A stretch of 64,000 bases of DNA from Hymenobacter aerilatus. Its GTDB lineage: Bacteria > Bacteroidota > Bacteroidia > Cytophagales > Hymenobacteraceae. The position numbers and the translations under genes were made by a program. The DNA lies in the NCBI RefSeq assembly GCF_022921095.1, contig NZ_CP095053.1:2274501-2338500 (forward strand), given 5' to 3'. Position 1 is the stretch's first letter; the number at the start of each line of letters is the position of its first letter. Below the pieces are notes generated by a model. That model had not been told where the DNA came from and ran no database searches. It was given only the letters and a program-made list of their open reading frames with translations. Below, piece after piece: positions 8,649-17,388 of the stretch.

Positions 8649-9895
8649 GTGCCGATAGTAACGTTGCAGCCATGACCCCGATTTTCCCAGGCAGTGTGGA
8701 CGCTGCTGGGCAGCCGGCTACCCTAGGTGTGCTAGGGGGAGGCCAGCTAGGCCGCATGTTTGTGCACGCTGCCCAGCGCTTGGGCTACTTCACCGCCGTG
8801 CTGGAGCCTGACGCGCAAAGCCCCGCCGGACTGGTAAGCCACCACCACATCCAGACCACCTACGACGACCCGGCCGGCCTGGCTGAACTGGCTCAGCTGT
8901 GCCAGTCCATCACCACCGAGTTTGAAAACGTGCCGGCCCAGGCCCTGCAAACGCTGGCGCAGACCCGACCCGTGGCGCCTAGCGCGGCCGTGGTAGGCAT
9001 TGCCCAAAACCGCATCGAGGAAAAAGCTCACTTCACGGCCTGTGCCGACGTATCGGGGGTGACCTGCGCGCCCTATGCGGTGATTGAAACGCTGGCCCAG
9101 CTCCAAGCCGTGCAGAACGAGCGGGCGGATTTACTGCCCGGCATCCTGAAAACTGCGCGCATGGGCTACGACGGTAAGGGCCAGGTGCGCGTGAAGACCG
9201 CCAAGGAACTGGCCGCTGCCTGGGCAGAGTTAGGTAGCGTGGCGTGCGTGCTGGAAAAGATGCTGCCGCTCACCGCTGAGTGTTCGGTGCTAGTGGCGCG
9301 CGGTTGGGACGGGCAAATCGTGAGCTTCGCTCCGCAGCGCAACGTGCACGTCAATGGTATTTTGGCCGTTACCGCCGCCTACGAAGGCAACATGCCGTCC
9401 GTCCTGGCCGATAGAGCCCGAGACGCGGCCGTGGCCATTGCGCAGCATCTCGGCTACGTCGGGGTGCTGTGCGTGGAGTTTTTTGTGGTGGATGATGGCA
9501 CTGAGCATGGTGGCCTGGTAGTCAACGAAATGGCCCCGCGCCCGCACAACAGCGGCCACTACACCATAGATGCCTGCGACGCGTCGCAGTTTGACCTGCA
9601 AGTGCATGCCTTGGCGGGCTTGCCCTTGCCGCAGTCGCGCCAACACTCCCCGGCCATCATGCTCAACCTGCTGGGCGACGTGTGGCTTGATGCCAACGGG
9701 CAATTGCAGGAACCGGACTGGCAGGCCGTGCTGAGGTTGCCGGGCACGCACCTGCATCTATACGGTAAGTTGGACGCCCGCGCCGGCCGCAAAATGGGCC
9801 ATCTGACCATCACCGGCCCGGATGTTGACGGTGTCAAAGCCGTGGCGCGCCGCGCCGCTGCTCTGCTCAGCCTGCCGGGACTGGATGCTATCTAG
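8645..9895 (+). CDS. purK: N5-carboxyaminoimidazole ribonucleotide synthase
   Basis: 416 residues. An ATP-grasp enzyme that carboxylates aminoimidazole ribonucleotide with bicarbonate and ATP, feeding PurE. The nucleotide-binding start LGVLGGGQLGRMFVHAAQRL is at about residues 27-46. ILKTARMGYDGKGQ, the metal-binding stretch VEFFVVDDG, and NEMAPRPHNSGHYTIDAC are also present. It overlaps purE by four bases. A second ATG ten codons in (MTPIFPG) is possible, but the coupled start is favoured. Confidence 0.95.
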   Translation: MSADSNVAAMTPIFPGSVDAAGQPATLGVLGGGQLGRMFVHAAQRLGYFTAVLEPDAQSPAGLVSHHHIQTTYDDPAGLAELAQLCQSITTEFENVPAQALQTLAQTRPVAPSAAVVGIAQNRIEEKAHFTACADVSGVTCAPYAVIETLAQLQAVQNERADLLPGILKTARMGYDGKGQVRVKTAKELAAAWAELGSVACVLEKMLPLTAECSVLVARGWDGQIVSFAPQRNVHVNGILAVTAAYEGNMPSVLADRARDAAVAIAQHLGYVGVLCVEFFVVDDGTEHGGLVVNEMAPRPHNSGHYTIDACDASQFDLQVHALAGLPLPQSRQHSPAIMLNLLGDVWLDANGQLQEPDWQAVLRLPGTHLHLYGKLDARAGRKMGHLTITGPDVDGVKAVARRAAALLSLPGLDAI

Positions 9896-10010
9896 CTACC
9901 CTAGTGGCCTATGGACTGGTCTGATAGGCTTGCAGAGTCTCTTGTAGAAAACGTGCCAATTGGCACAGCTCCCCTACCCTCGCAAGGAATGGGTAGGGTT
10001 TCCTACCCCC

Positions 10011-10035
10011 GGTCCGACGCCTGCGGCGTCGGACC
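10011..10035 (+). repeat. Short perfect hairpin
   Basis: Arms GGTCCGACGCC and GGCGTCGGACC form an 11-bp stem with a TGC loop. No T-run follows, so it is not a clear terminator. It lies between purK and the restriction-locus relic, close to a second palindrome, GTGCCAATTGGCAC (9952-9965). Confidence 0.6.
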
Positions 10036-10105
10036 GGTATCGTAGAACGAAGCGCGGGCGGCCGGCTCCTCCGGTTGGTGCGGGTGGCTTTCCGGAAGCT
10101 CGAGC

Positions 10106-11065
10106 AACCCGCTCACCGTCATCGAACAGATTACCTACCTGCTCTTCATCCACCGCCTCAACGAGCTGTACACCGCTCGTGAGGCCCAGGCCCACTGGAC
10201 CGGCCAGCCGGTGCAGAATCCCATTTTCACTCCCGACCAGCAGGCCCTGCGCTGGACCAGCTTCAAGGAAGCCGACGCCGATACTATGCCATGCGTTGTT
10301 TATCGAGGAGCGGTTTCATAAGCTGTTCCCGCAGCTTGGCGGTGGCTTCGTACGCATTATCGACAACTACGAAGAGTACGCTCAGGCCCTGCTCGACAAC
10401 TTTTCGGAAACCGACAAGACACCCCAGCTGGCTATTTCGGTGGATATGCTCGATACCGGCATCGACATTCCGGACGTAGTGAATCTGGTATTTTTCAAGG
10501 CGGTGCGCTCCAGTGCCAAGTTCTGGCAAATGCTGGGCCGCGGCACCCGCCTGCGCCCCGACCTGTTCGGACCTGGCAAGCACAAGGAGCACTTCATGGT
10601 GTTCGACTTCTGCGAGAACTTCGAGTTTTTTAAGGCCCGTCCTGAGGGTCTTAGTGGCAGCGCCCCGGCGCCCCTGAGCCAGCAGATTTTCATGGCCCAC
10701 CTCACGCTGGCGGAAGTGCTGCGCCAGCCCGGGTACCACCCCGACGAAGCGCACCAATAGCTGCGCCGAGAGCTGCTGGGCGAGTTTATCCGCAGCCTAC
10801 TCGGGCTGGACGTGAATGCCGCCAAAGAAGCCTTTGCCGGTTTCCTGAGCGGCCGCTCCCTGCAGCCCGACCAGATCTACTTCGTCAACAGCCTTCGACT
10901 ACCTAGCCCACAACGGCACCATTGACCGTCGGAAGCTGTTCGAGAGCCCTTTCACCAAGAAGCACCACCAGAGCGTAGAGGGCGTGTTTCGGGAGGAAAC
11001 CCCAGGTGCGGGAGCTGTTTCGGATCGTCGACTTGGTAGACCAGAACGCCCCGGCTTCGGCGTAG
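10106..11065 (+). pseudogene. Relic of a type I restriction locus: hsdM fragment joined to hsdR fragment
   Basis: Bases 10106-10287 encode about 60 residues (NPLTVIEQITYLLFIHRLNE, then FTPDQQALRWTSFKE) typical of the N-terminal helical part of HsdM methylases. At about 10287 the homology switches frame and becomes the HsdR helicase part (HALFIEERFHKLFPQLGGGF onward). This closely matches the hsdR at 54.4 kb from 56366 on. A TAG at 10758-10760 stands where that gene has a sense codon. Then about 730 bases are missing and the match resumes with GEFIRSLLGLDVNAAKEAF to the natural end, with further small frameshifts. The relic keeps DTGIDIPDVVNLVFFK, which is closer to the HsdR consensus than the copy at 54 kb. 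Nothing functional can be made from it. Confidence 0.85.
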
Positions 11066-11175
11066 TAGGCCTTGCGCACCCTGTAGTAATACACTCTCTA
11101 CCGGTCAGTTATATAGCGTTATACCTGCAACCGTCATTACCGCTGGCCGCTGCCATCCTTTGAATTTACCCTACC

Positions 11176-11271
11176 TTAGACCACCATCAGTAGGCCGCCG
11201 GTCACGAAAAGAATAGCCATGCACACGCCGCGCAATATGGTTGGCCCGTAGAAGTCAGGCAGGCTAGACAT
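11176..11271 (-). CDS. Possible 31-residue membrane peptide
   Basis: An ATG-initiated frame of 31 codons on the minus strand, MSSLPDFYGPTILRGVCMAI followed by LFVTGGLLMVV. It has a short polar start and one hydrophobic helix. It lies in the gap between the restriction relic and the response regulator, divergent from the latter. Nothing but its composition supports it; it may be a fragment or chance. Confidence 0.25.
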   Translation of the reverse strand: MSSLPDFYGPTILRGVCMAILFVTGGLLMVV

Positions 11272-11325
11272 TGCTACCGGAATGCTTACTTTTGAGATGA
11301 TACCAACCGGCCGTTGGGCCCCACT

Positions 11326-12000
11326 ATGAAGGTTTTACTGGTTGAAGACGAACCCGACCTGGCGTCATTTATCAAGAAAGGATTTGAGTCGGAGGGCTAT
11401 GATGTAACAGTGGCCTATGACGGCCGCACGGGCTGGTCGATGTACCAGCAGCAGCCCTACGACCTCGTGATTCTCGATGTGAACCTCCCCTATCTCAACG
11501 GCATTGAGTTGTGTCGCAGCATCCGGGCAGGGCGGCTGCGCGTGCCCGTTCTGCTGCTCACTTCGCTGGATAGCCTTGCCGATAAGGAAATCGGCTTCGC
11601 AGCCGGGGCCGACGATTATCTGGTCAAGCCATTTGCCTTCCGCGAGCTGCTACTACGCGCCCGAGCCCTTACGCTGCGCTACGCCGAAACGAGCACGCCG
11701 CAACGCTTGCAGCTGGCCGACTTGGAGTTGAACCTGGATTCTAAAATTGTGACCCGCGCAGGACAGCGCATCAATCTGACCAGTCGCGAGTACTCGCTGC
11801 TGGAGCATCTGCTGCGCAATCAGAACCGTATTGTGTCGCGCGTCGACATTTCCGAGCAGGTCTGGGAGGTAGATTTCGACACGACCACCAACATCATCGA
11901 CGTGTACGTGGGCTATCTGCGCAAGAAGATCGACAAGGGCGCTGCCGTCAAGCTGATTCACACGGTGGTGGGTATGGGCTATGTCATGCGGGAAGGATAG
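11326..12000 (+). CDS. OmpR-family response regulator
   Basis: 224 residues from MKVLLVEDEPD; the frame extends four codons upstream but this is the natural start. Residues 1-115 are a receiver domain with the acidic pocket VEDEPD, the phosphoacceptor Asp51 in VILDVNLP, LLTSLDS, and KPF with the conserved Lys. Residues from about 130 are a winged-helix OmpR/PhoB domain (LTSREYSLLEHLL, TTNIIDVYVGYLRKKID, VGMGYVM). The cognate kinase follows after 44 bases. A TAnnTTTG box (TACTTTTG, 11287-11294) lies 31 bases upstream. The likely DNA target is the row of TTCTCAT repeats at 13799-13826. Confidence 0.93.
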   Translation: MKVLLVEDEPDLASFIKKGFESEGYDVTVAYDGRTGWSMYQQQPYDLVILDVNLPYLNGIELCRSIRAGRLRVPVLLLTSLDSLADKEIGFAAGADDYLVKPFAFRELLLRARALTLRYAETSTPQRLQLADLELNLDSKIVTRAGQRINLTSREYSLLEHLLRNQNRIVSRVDISEQVWEVDFDTTTNIIDVYVGYLRKKIDKGAAVKLIHTVVGMGYVMREG

Positions 12001-12044
12001 GCCACCCGGCTGATTTCGTTAGCTGCTTTAGTCCCCCATCCGGT

Positions 12045-13421
12045 ATGCTGATTCGCCAAAAGCTGATAACACACGTTGTGTTGCTCGTACTGGGCATTCA
12101 GCTGGGTTTTTCGGCTCTTCTCTACTACGCAAACACCCAGGTACGGGCGCAGCGCTTCGCGCAGCGGCTGACCCACAGCGCTACTATTGCTGGCCGGCTA
12201 CTGGCACGTACACACCAGGAGGCCCCGGACCAGGTCAGCCGTCTGCGCCTCAATGATTTACTGACGCTACCCCAAGAACAGATCAGTATTTATGGCCCTG
12301 ACCGCAGGCTGCGCTACAGTAGCAGCGGCTCCGGTACCCCAGTACGCAGCCGCGCTGGGCTGGACTCACTGCAGCCTGGGCAGGTGGTGATATACCCCTC
12401 ATCGGACCGCCGTGAAACCGTGGGGCTGGCCCTGGCGCAGCCGCAGGGTGTATACCGCGTGTTCGTATCGGCCGAAGATCAGCTGGGCTGGACGCAGGTA
12501 CGACAGCTAGGGTGGCTGCTGGGGGGCCTCAACGTCGGGGCCCTGCTGTTGGCTGTGGGCGCGGGCTGGTTGTTTGCCAGTGCCGCCCTACGCCCGGTGG
12601 CACGCCTCACGCAACAGGCCCGACGCATCTCCGTCACCAATCTAGGCCACCGCCTGCCCGAAGGCAACAACCGTGATGAGCTGGCCCAGCTGGCGCAGGT
12701 GTTCAACACCATGTTAGCGGGTCTGGAGCAGGCCTTTGCCGCCCAGAGCAGCTTTCTGTCGCACGCCTCACACGAGCTGCGTACCCCGCTCACCACGCTG
12801 ACGGGCACCCTGGAAACGGCCTTGGCCTACGACGAAACCTTACCCGCCGCCCGGCAGAGCTTGGCGCGCAGCCTAGAGGCAACCCGCCACCTGAGCGCGC
12901 TGACCAATGGGCTGCTGAATCTGGCCAAAGCCGATGGTGCCTTGCCCGCCTTTACGCTCGTGCGGCTGGATGAGTGCCTGAATCAGGCCCTGGAATTTGT
13001 CCGCACCAAGTACCCCGGCCGCGAGTTCCGGCTCAGCTTTGGAGCCTTTCCGACCGATACGGAGGCGGACCTGTTCATGGCCCCCGGCAACGCGGAGTTG
13101 CTTACGGCCGCGCTCCTCAACCTGCTCGACAACGCCGGTAAGTACTCGGCTGGCCCCGTGCTCACAGAGCTAGCCTACAGTGACGCCCACACCCTACGCG
13201 TACAAGTGCGAGACTCTGGCCCCGGCCTCTCGCCCGATGAGCTGCGCCAGATATACGAGCCGTTGTACCGCGCCACCGGCGCCGTAGGGCGGCCCGGCTA
13301 TGGCCTGGGCTTACCCCTGTCCCAGCGCGTGGTGCAGCGCCATGGTGGGCGCCTGGAGCTTGTTTCGACGCAGGGACAGGGCACGACTGCCATCATATGG
13401 CTACCGGCCGCACCCCTGTAA
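12045..13421 (+). CDS. Sensor histidine kinase
   Basis: 458 residues. The order is a transmembrane helix (about 10-30), an extracytoplasmic sensor region (about 32-150), a second transmembrane helix (about 155-180, GGLNVGALLLAVGAGWLFAS), a HAMP linker, the HisKA motif SHASHELRTPLTTL with His near residue 243, and a HATPase domain with LLNLLDNAGKY (N box), DSGPGLSPDEL (G1) and GYGLGLPLSQRVVQRHGG (G2). It should phosphorylate the response regulator encoded directly upstream. The signal is unknown. Such pairs in Bacteroidota often govern efflux or envelope genes, but none is attached here. Confidence 0.93.
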   Translation: MLIRQKLITHVVLLVLGIQLGFSALLYYANTQVRAQRFAQRLTHSATIAGRLLARTHQEAPDQVSRLRLNDLLTLPQEQISIYGPDRRLRYSSSGSGTPVRSRAGLDSLQPGQVVIYPSSDRRETVGLALAQPQGVYRVFVSAEDQLGWTQVRQLGWLLGGLNVGALLLAVGAGWLFASAALRPVARLTQQARRISVTNLGHRLPEGNNRDELAQLAQVFNTMLAGLEQAFAAQSSFLSHASHELRTPLTTLTGTLETALAYDETLPAARQSLARSLEATRHLSALTNGLLNLAKADGALPAFTLVRLDECLNQALEFVRTKYPGREFRLSFGAFPTDTEADLFMAPGNAELLTAALLNLLDNAGKYSAGPVLTELAYSDAHTLRVQVRDSGPGLSPDELRQIYEPLYRATGAVGRPGYGLGLPLSQRVVQRHGGRLELVSTQGQGTTAIIWLPAAPL

Positions 13422-14096
13422 GAGACTGAACAAGGGCGGTAATCCAAGAAGCTTTTAAGTTGAACTGACTATTTGAAGATGAGGCAGAAGTAGTAGGGCT
13501 AGATTCAACGGCGCCCCACTGGGCGAAGCTGGTAATGGTGCTGTCGTGCAGCGCACGAGCAGGTAATCACCGCGAGCGGCAGTAGATATCGACACTTTCC
13601 AGCTACATATGTGCGTATGGCGCGACGTGCCGATGGACATTCTGTCCTGGTCCACGGTCTCCTACGACTTTACCTAATGAATGATAAAGCGGCGCGTTGC
13701 CTGGGCCGGCAATAATCACTGCCTTGCCCAGACTATAAGCGAGACCTCAGTACGCTACCTTAATCAGCTCTACAAGAGTGCGGAAGCTGAGGTAGCCTTT
13801 CTCATCATTTCTCATTTGCTTCTCATCTGATTCTTAAGTCAGCGGGGCATATTGGAATTGTACTCCTCCCCGTTGCAGTCGACCACCTTCGCGATGCTCA
13901 CTCGCCCCATTTCTCAACGCGTTCCTACCGCGGCCGGAAAGCCCCAAGCGCTACACAAACTGGGGCATCACGAAGCTGGTCTACCGCAATGCATGCGCCA
14001 GGGGCAGGAGTAGAAACTTGTTCATGGACTGATGATCTGGCGGCCTTACGCCAGCGACGCCAAGCCGAACGGCATTCACTGGCCTGTCCCCAGCAC
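13422..14096 (+). other. Gene-free stretch after the two-component system
   Basis: Nearly 700 bases without a convincing coding frame. Short peptides can be translated in several frames but all are interrupted. It holds the TTCTCAT repeats at 13799-13826. It could be the worn remains of a target gene once controlled by the neighbouring response regulator. Confidence 0.4.
13799..13826 (+). promoter_or_regulatory. Three in-phase TTCTCAT repeats, likely response-regulator site
   Basis: The heptamer TTCTCAT occurs at 13799, 13809 and 13820, spaced 10 and 11 bases, about one helical turn. Direct heptamer repeats on one DNA face are the usual binding pattern of OmpR/PhoB-type regulators, and such a regulator is encoded 1.8 kb upstream. 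The target promoter is not evident. Confidence 0.5.
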
Positions 14097-14123
14097 CACA
14101 AAGGGGTTGACTAGCCCTTTGTG
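14097..14123 (+). repeat. 9-bp inverted repeat upstream of the GltB-like gene
   Basis: CACAAAGGG (14097-14105) and CCCTTTGTG (14115-14123) pair perfectly around a 9-base loop. It ends 24 bases before the chosen start. No T-run follows on either strand. It may be an operator or an mRNA structure. Confidence 0.5.
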
Positions 14124-14147
14124 ATTTCCCAATTCTCTCCTACACTG

Positions 14148-15698
14148 ATGCACAGACTCAGCGTGCGGCACACCGTGGCCATATTACTTCTCACCTCCTG
14201 TATACTAGTCGCTGTGGCGGGCTGGTTTCAGCCCCATCTATGGTGGGCACTGCTGCTGCTCGGGCCCCTGCTGCTGTTGTACGGGCAGCAGGTGCGTCAG
14301 CGCGAGCATACGCTGCTGCGCAACTACCCGCTGCTAGGCACGTTGCGCTACCTGCTGGAGAGCATCCGCCCCGACCTGCGCCAGTACTTCTTCGAATCTG
14401 ATCTGGACGGTAAGCCCTTCAACCGGCGGCAGCGCTCCATTGTGTACCAGCGAGCCAAGGACGTGCGCGAAACCGTGCCCTTCGGCATGCTCGCCGACAG
14501 CCAGCAGATAGGCTACGAGTGGATTGCCCACGCCCTGTTCCCAGTAACCGTGCGCGACCAGGATTTGCGCGTGCGCATCGGCGGGGCGCGCTGCCGCCAG
14601 CCCTACTCGGCCAGCATCTTCAACATCTCCGCGATGAGCTACGGAGCCCTTAGCCAGACAGCTATTGCCGCACTCAACGGTGGGGCCCAGCTCGGCGGCT
14701 TCGCCCATAATACCGGCGAAGGCGGTATCAGCCCCTACCACCTGGCCGGCGGCGATTTGATCTGGCAGATCGGCACGGGGTACTTCAGCTGCCGCGACGA
14801 GCAGGGCCGCTTCAGCGAAATGCTGTTTCAGGAGCAGGCCGCGCAAGACCAGGTTCGGATGATAGAGATCAAGCTTTCCCAGGGTGCCAAGCCGGGACAC
14901 GGTGGTATTCTACCCGCGGCCAAAAATACGCCCGAAGTAGCCGCCATCCGCCGCGTGATGCCCTACACCACGGTGGAATCGCCACCGGGGCACTCGGCCT
15001 TCCACGACGCGTTCAGCCTGCTGGTGTTCGTCGAAAAGCTGCGCGAGCTATCCGGGGGCAAGCCCGTGGGTCTGAAGTTGTGCTTGGGCAACACCGCCGA
15101 ATTTGAGGACCTATGCCGGCAGATGCAGACCACGCACCTACGTCCCGACTTTATCACCATTGACGGGGCAGAGGGCGGGACTGGCGCTGCGCCGCTGGAG
15201 TTTGCCGACAGCCTGGGCATGCCGCTCTACGATGCACTGGTCTTCGTACACGGCCAGCTCCTGCGCTACGGTCTGCGCGAGGATATTCGTTTGCTCGCCG
15301 CCGGCAAAATTATTACCGGCGTCGACATTGTAAAGGCCGTGGCGCTGGGGGCCGATGCCTGCTACAGCGCCCGGGGCATGATGTTCGCGCTGGGGTGCAT
15401 TCAGGCCCTTAAGTGTGACTCAGGCCACTGCCCGGTGGGTATTGCTACCCAGGAGAAAAGCCTTTACCAGGGTCTGGATGTCACGGACAAGCGGGTGCGG
15501 GTAGCAAACTTCCATCGCAACACCATCAAGGCCACCGTCGAGTTGATGGCCGCCTGCGGATTCCGTACCCTGGCCGACATCAGCCCCGACAAGGTGTTTC
15601 GCCGCGTGGACGCCTTCCGCGCCCTGAGCTTCCACGACATCTACCGCCCCACGGCGGCGGGGGCGCCCGCGCCGCTTCCTCACGCTCAACTCTCTTAA
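14148..15698 (+). CDS. FMN-binding glutamate-synthase-like protein
   Basis: 516 residues from MHRLSVRH; a GTG nine codons earlier lies inside the inverted repeat and is less likely. Two hydrophobic N-terminal helices (about 8-50) suggest membrane attachment. The remainder is the glutamate synthase central/FMN barrel: SIFNISAMSYGALS, FAHNTGEGGISPYH, KPGHGGILPAAKN, ITIDGAEGGTGAAPLEF, LLAAGKIITGVDIVKAVALG, and an iron-sulfur-type cysteine cluster ALKCDSGHCPVGIAT. It lacks the glutaminase domain of true GltB. Proteins of this stand-alone type are common, but their substrate is not settled. The next gene starts four bases after the stop. Confidence 0.85.
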   Translation: MHRLSVRHTVAILLLTSCILVAVAGWFQPHLWWALLLLGPLLLLYGQQVRQREHTLLRNYPLLGTLRYLLESIRPDLRQYFFESDLDGKPFNRRQRSIVYQRAKDVRETVPFGMLADSQQIGYEWIAHALFPVTVRDQDLRVRIGGARCRQPYSASIFNISAMSYGALSQTAIAALNGGAQLGGFAHNTGEGGISPYHLAGGDLIWQIGTGYFSCRDEQGRFSEMLFQEQAAQDQVRMIEIKLSQGAKPGHGGILPAAKNTPEVAAIRRVMPYTTVESPPGHSAFHDAFSLLVFVEKLRELSGGKPVGLKLCLGNTAEFEDLCRQMQTTHLRPDFITIDGAEGGTGAAPLEFADSLGMPLYDALVFVHGQLLRYGLREDIRLLAAGKIITGVDIVKAVALGADACYSARGMMFALGCIQALKCDSGHCPVGIATQEKSLYQGLDVTDKRVRVANFHRNTIKATVELMAACGFRTLADISPDKVFRRVDAFRALSFHDIYRPTAAGAPAPLPHAQLS

Positions 15699-15701
15699 GC
15701 C

Positions 15702-16124
15702 ATGCGAACCTCCCAACAAGTCCGTCCGATTTACATCACCAAGCCCGACCACGACCGACTGCAGCAACTCGTGCAGCTAGAGCGCCACGCCCACGGCAAC
15801 GAGCGGGTGGAAGCGCTCAGCCACGAGTTGAAGCGCGCTCAATTGGTAAACTCCTACGACGTACTGCCCGACGTCATCACCATGAACTCGCGGGTGAAGC
15901 TGCGCGACATGCGCAGCAATGCCGAACTGGAAATTACCCTGGTATATCCCAAGTACGCTGACATGAAAAGCCGGAAAATATCCATCCTAGCGCCAGTAGC
16001 CACGGCGGTACTTGGCTGCCGCGTAGGCGACACAGTCGTCTGGCCGGTTCCCAACGGGGAGGCGAAGTACTGGGTTGAGGCAATATTGCACCAACCGGAA
16101 GCCGCTGGCGACTGGGTTAGCTAA
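15702..16124 (+). CDS. Rnk/GreA-GreB C-terminal-domain protein
   Basis: 140 residues. The N-terminal part is a short helical segment (ITKPDHDRLQQLV, ERVEALSHELKRAQLV). The C-terminal part is the FKBP-like fold shared by GreA/GreB and Rnk: NSRVKLRDMRSNAELEITLV, then ISILAPVATAVLGCRVGDTV. Rnk-type proteins bind RNA polymerase and lack the long coiled coil that Gre factors insert in the channel. It begins four bases after the glutamate-synthase-like gene and is surely cotranscribed. Confidence 0.85.
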   Translation: MRTSQQVRPIYITKPDHDRLQQLVQLERHAHGNERVEALSHELKRAQLVNSYDVLPDVITMNSRVKLRDMRSNAELEITLVYPKYADMKSRKISILAPVATAVLGCRVGDTVVWPVPNGEAKYWVEAILHQPEAAGDWVS

Positions 16125-16412
16125 GACGTACTTTTTACCTGAAGCCGCGGATAGTGATGAACGGGACCCAACGGCTTTACTATTGCTCTTTGCACTAGCA
16201 GTCGTGCCCCCTTAAACTGACCCTACCCGCAGGCAAAAGGGTTGACATGTAGGACCTGTAATAAATAGGTAAGCTCGACGAATTAGCACCAAGCAAACTA
16301 TCACCGACGCAGGCAACCAGAATAACCCGTAACGACCTGGCGTGTTCGTTTCGGCCATCCCATTTTTCAGTTAAGCCCATAAATCTTCTTCCATTTCATT
16401 TCCGAGCGCTAC

Positions 16413-16874
16413 ATGACCACCAACGTCTCAGTTTCCCGATTAGGTATTCTATATGGCACCTTTGCTTTCGCATTGATGTGCTTCTACTTCTTAATGTGCT
16501 ACGCACTGGAGCTACACGTAAGTCAGCTAGTACGTTTGGGTAGCCACATATTCACGGTGGTAGCTGTCTTTTTGGCTGTTCGGGCTTTTAAAGCGGAGAC
16601 AAGTGACCCGACTCCTTCCCTGCTAGGGTTAGGGCTTGGTTTTTTTGTTGGCTTAGTAGGATCGGTGCTCTTCGCGGTCTTCTTATTTATTTACGCCATC
16701 TTTCTGCATCCAGCCTATCAGCAGGATTTAGAACACGAATTGTATTTTAATGCGCGTCTTGGTCCTCTTGCGCTGGCTGGAGCCATCATGCTGCTCGGCA
16801 CGCTCATCGGCAGCCTGACCGGCTATATCCTGCTGATGTTGTACGGTACCCCTGCCAGCAGCCACCGTGACTAG
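16413..16874 (+). CDS. Four-helix membrane protein, DUF4199-like
   Basis: 153 residues with four hydrophobic segments (about 11-30, 40-58, 70-95 and 118-143). Spacing and content (ILYGTFAFALMCFYF, LGLGFFVGLVGSVLFAVFLF, FNARLGPLALAGAIMLLGTL) resemble DUF4199-type proteins common in Bacteroidota. The role is unknown. The 288 bases before it hold no supported feature. Confidence 0.5.
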   Translation: MTTNVSVSRLGILYGTFAFALMCFYFLMCYALELHVSQLVRLGSHIFTVVAVFLAVRAFKAETSDPTPSLLGLGLGFFVGLVGSVLFAVFLFIYAIFLHPAYQQDLEHELYFNARLGPLALAGAIMLLGTLIGSLTGYILLMLYGTPASSHRD

Positions 16875-16947
16875 GTGGCAACGAGTAAATGTAGCCTGCT
16901 ACCCCTACCCTCTTCGCTTTGAATATCATCCTAAATAATAGGGTTGT

Positions 16948-17297
16948 CCAGTAAAAACGGACGGAGCGCTAAGATATACTGATTTGAAAGTCACGTTCGA
17001 ACTGGTAGGGCGAGCAGCAGCCTAGGGCGGAGTAGTGTCGGTCGAGTTTGAAGTAGGTGTCGAGGTAATAGGCGACCCAAGCTGGCAAACGCGCCGCCGT
17101 GTGGCAGCAGTTCGGTTTTGAGCGTACTCCAGTCGGCTTCGGCCTGCGCGTTATCATAAGGGTTACCCGGCCGGCTATAGCTGGCCAGCGCTTGGGCTTG
17201 TAATTTAGCAGGCATGGCAGTGGAAGGTAAGACTTCGCGCTGTCTGTTTTTTACTCGACTACCTCAGTCTCCAGCTGATTCTGTCCGGTTTTTCCTG
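16948..17297 (-). mobile_element. IS3-type insertion sequence remnant
   Basis: Between 16970 and 17215 the minus strand encodes, across a frameshift near 17090, the end of an IS3-family integrase-core transposase: SYSRPGNPYDNAQAEADWST, then TELLPHGGAFASL, then in another frame HYSALGCCSPYQFERDF. The rest of the transposase is gone. Imperfect inverted ends flank it: CCAGTAAAAACGGACGGA at 16948-16965 against TCTGTCCGGTTTTTCCTG at 17280-17297. This explains most of the 515-base gap before the AraC gene. Confidence 0.75.
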
Positions 17298-17388
17298 CTG
17301 CGTCATGTTGGACCGTTCCCGGGCATATACGGTAATCGCTCAGTACTCATCGGCTAGGATGCCAAACGTAGGCCCCAGCTTGTGAATA

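Noticed and set aside
9960..10105. First part of an open frame leading into the hsdR relic
   Set aside because: These codons are low-complexity Pro/Arg/Ser sequence over a hairpin and join the relic only by chance of frame.
16195..16380. 61-codon minus-strand frame before the DUF4199-like gene
   Set aside because: No start context, no recognisable composition and no conserved neighbour; treated as chance.
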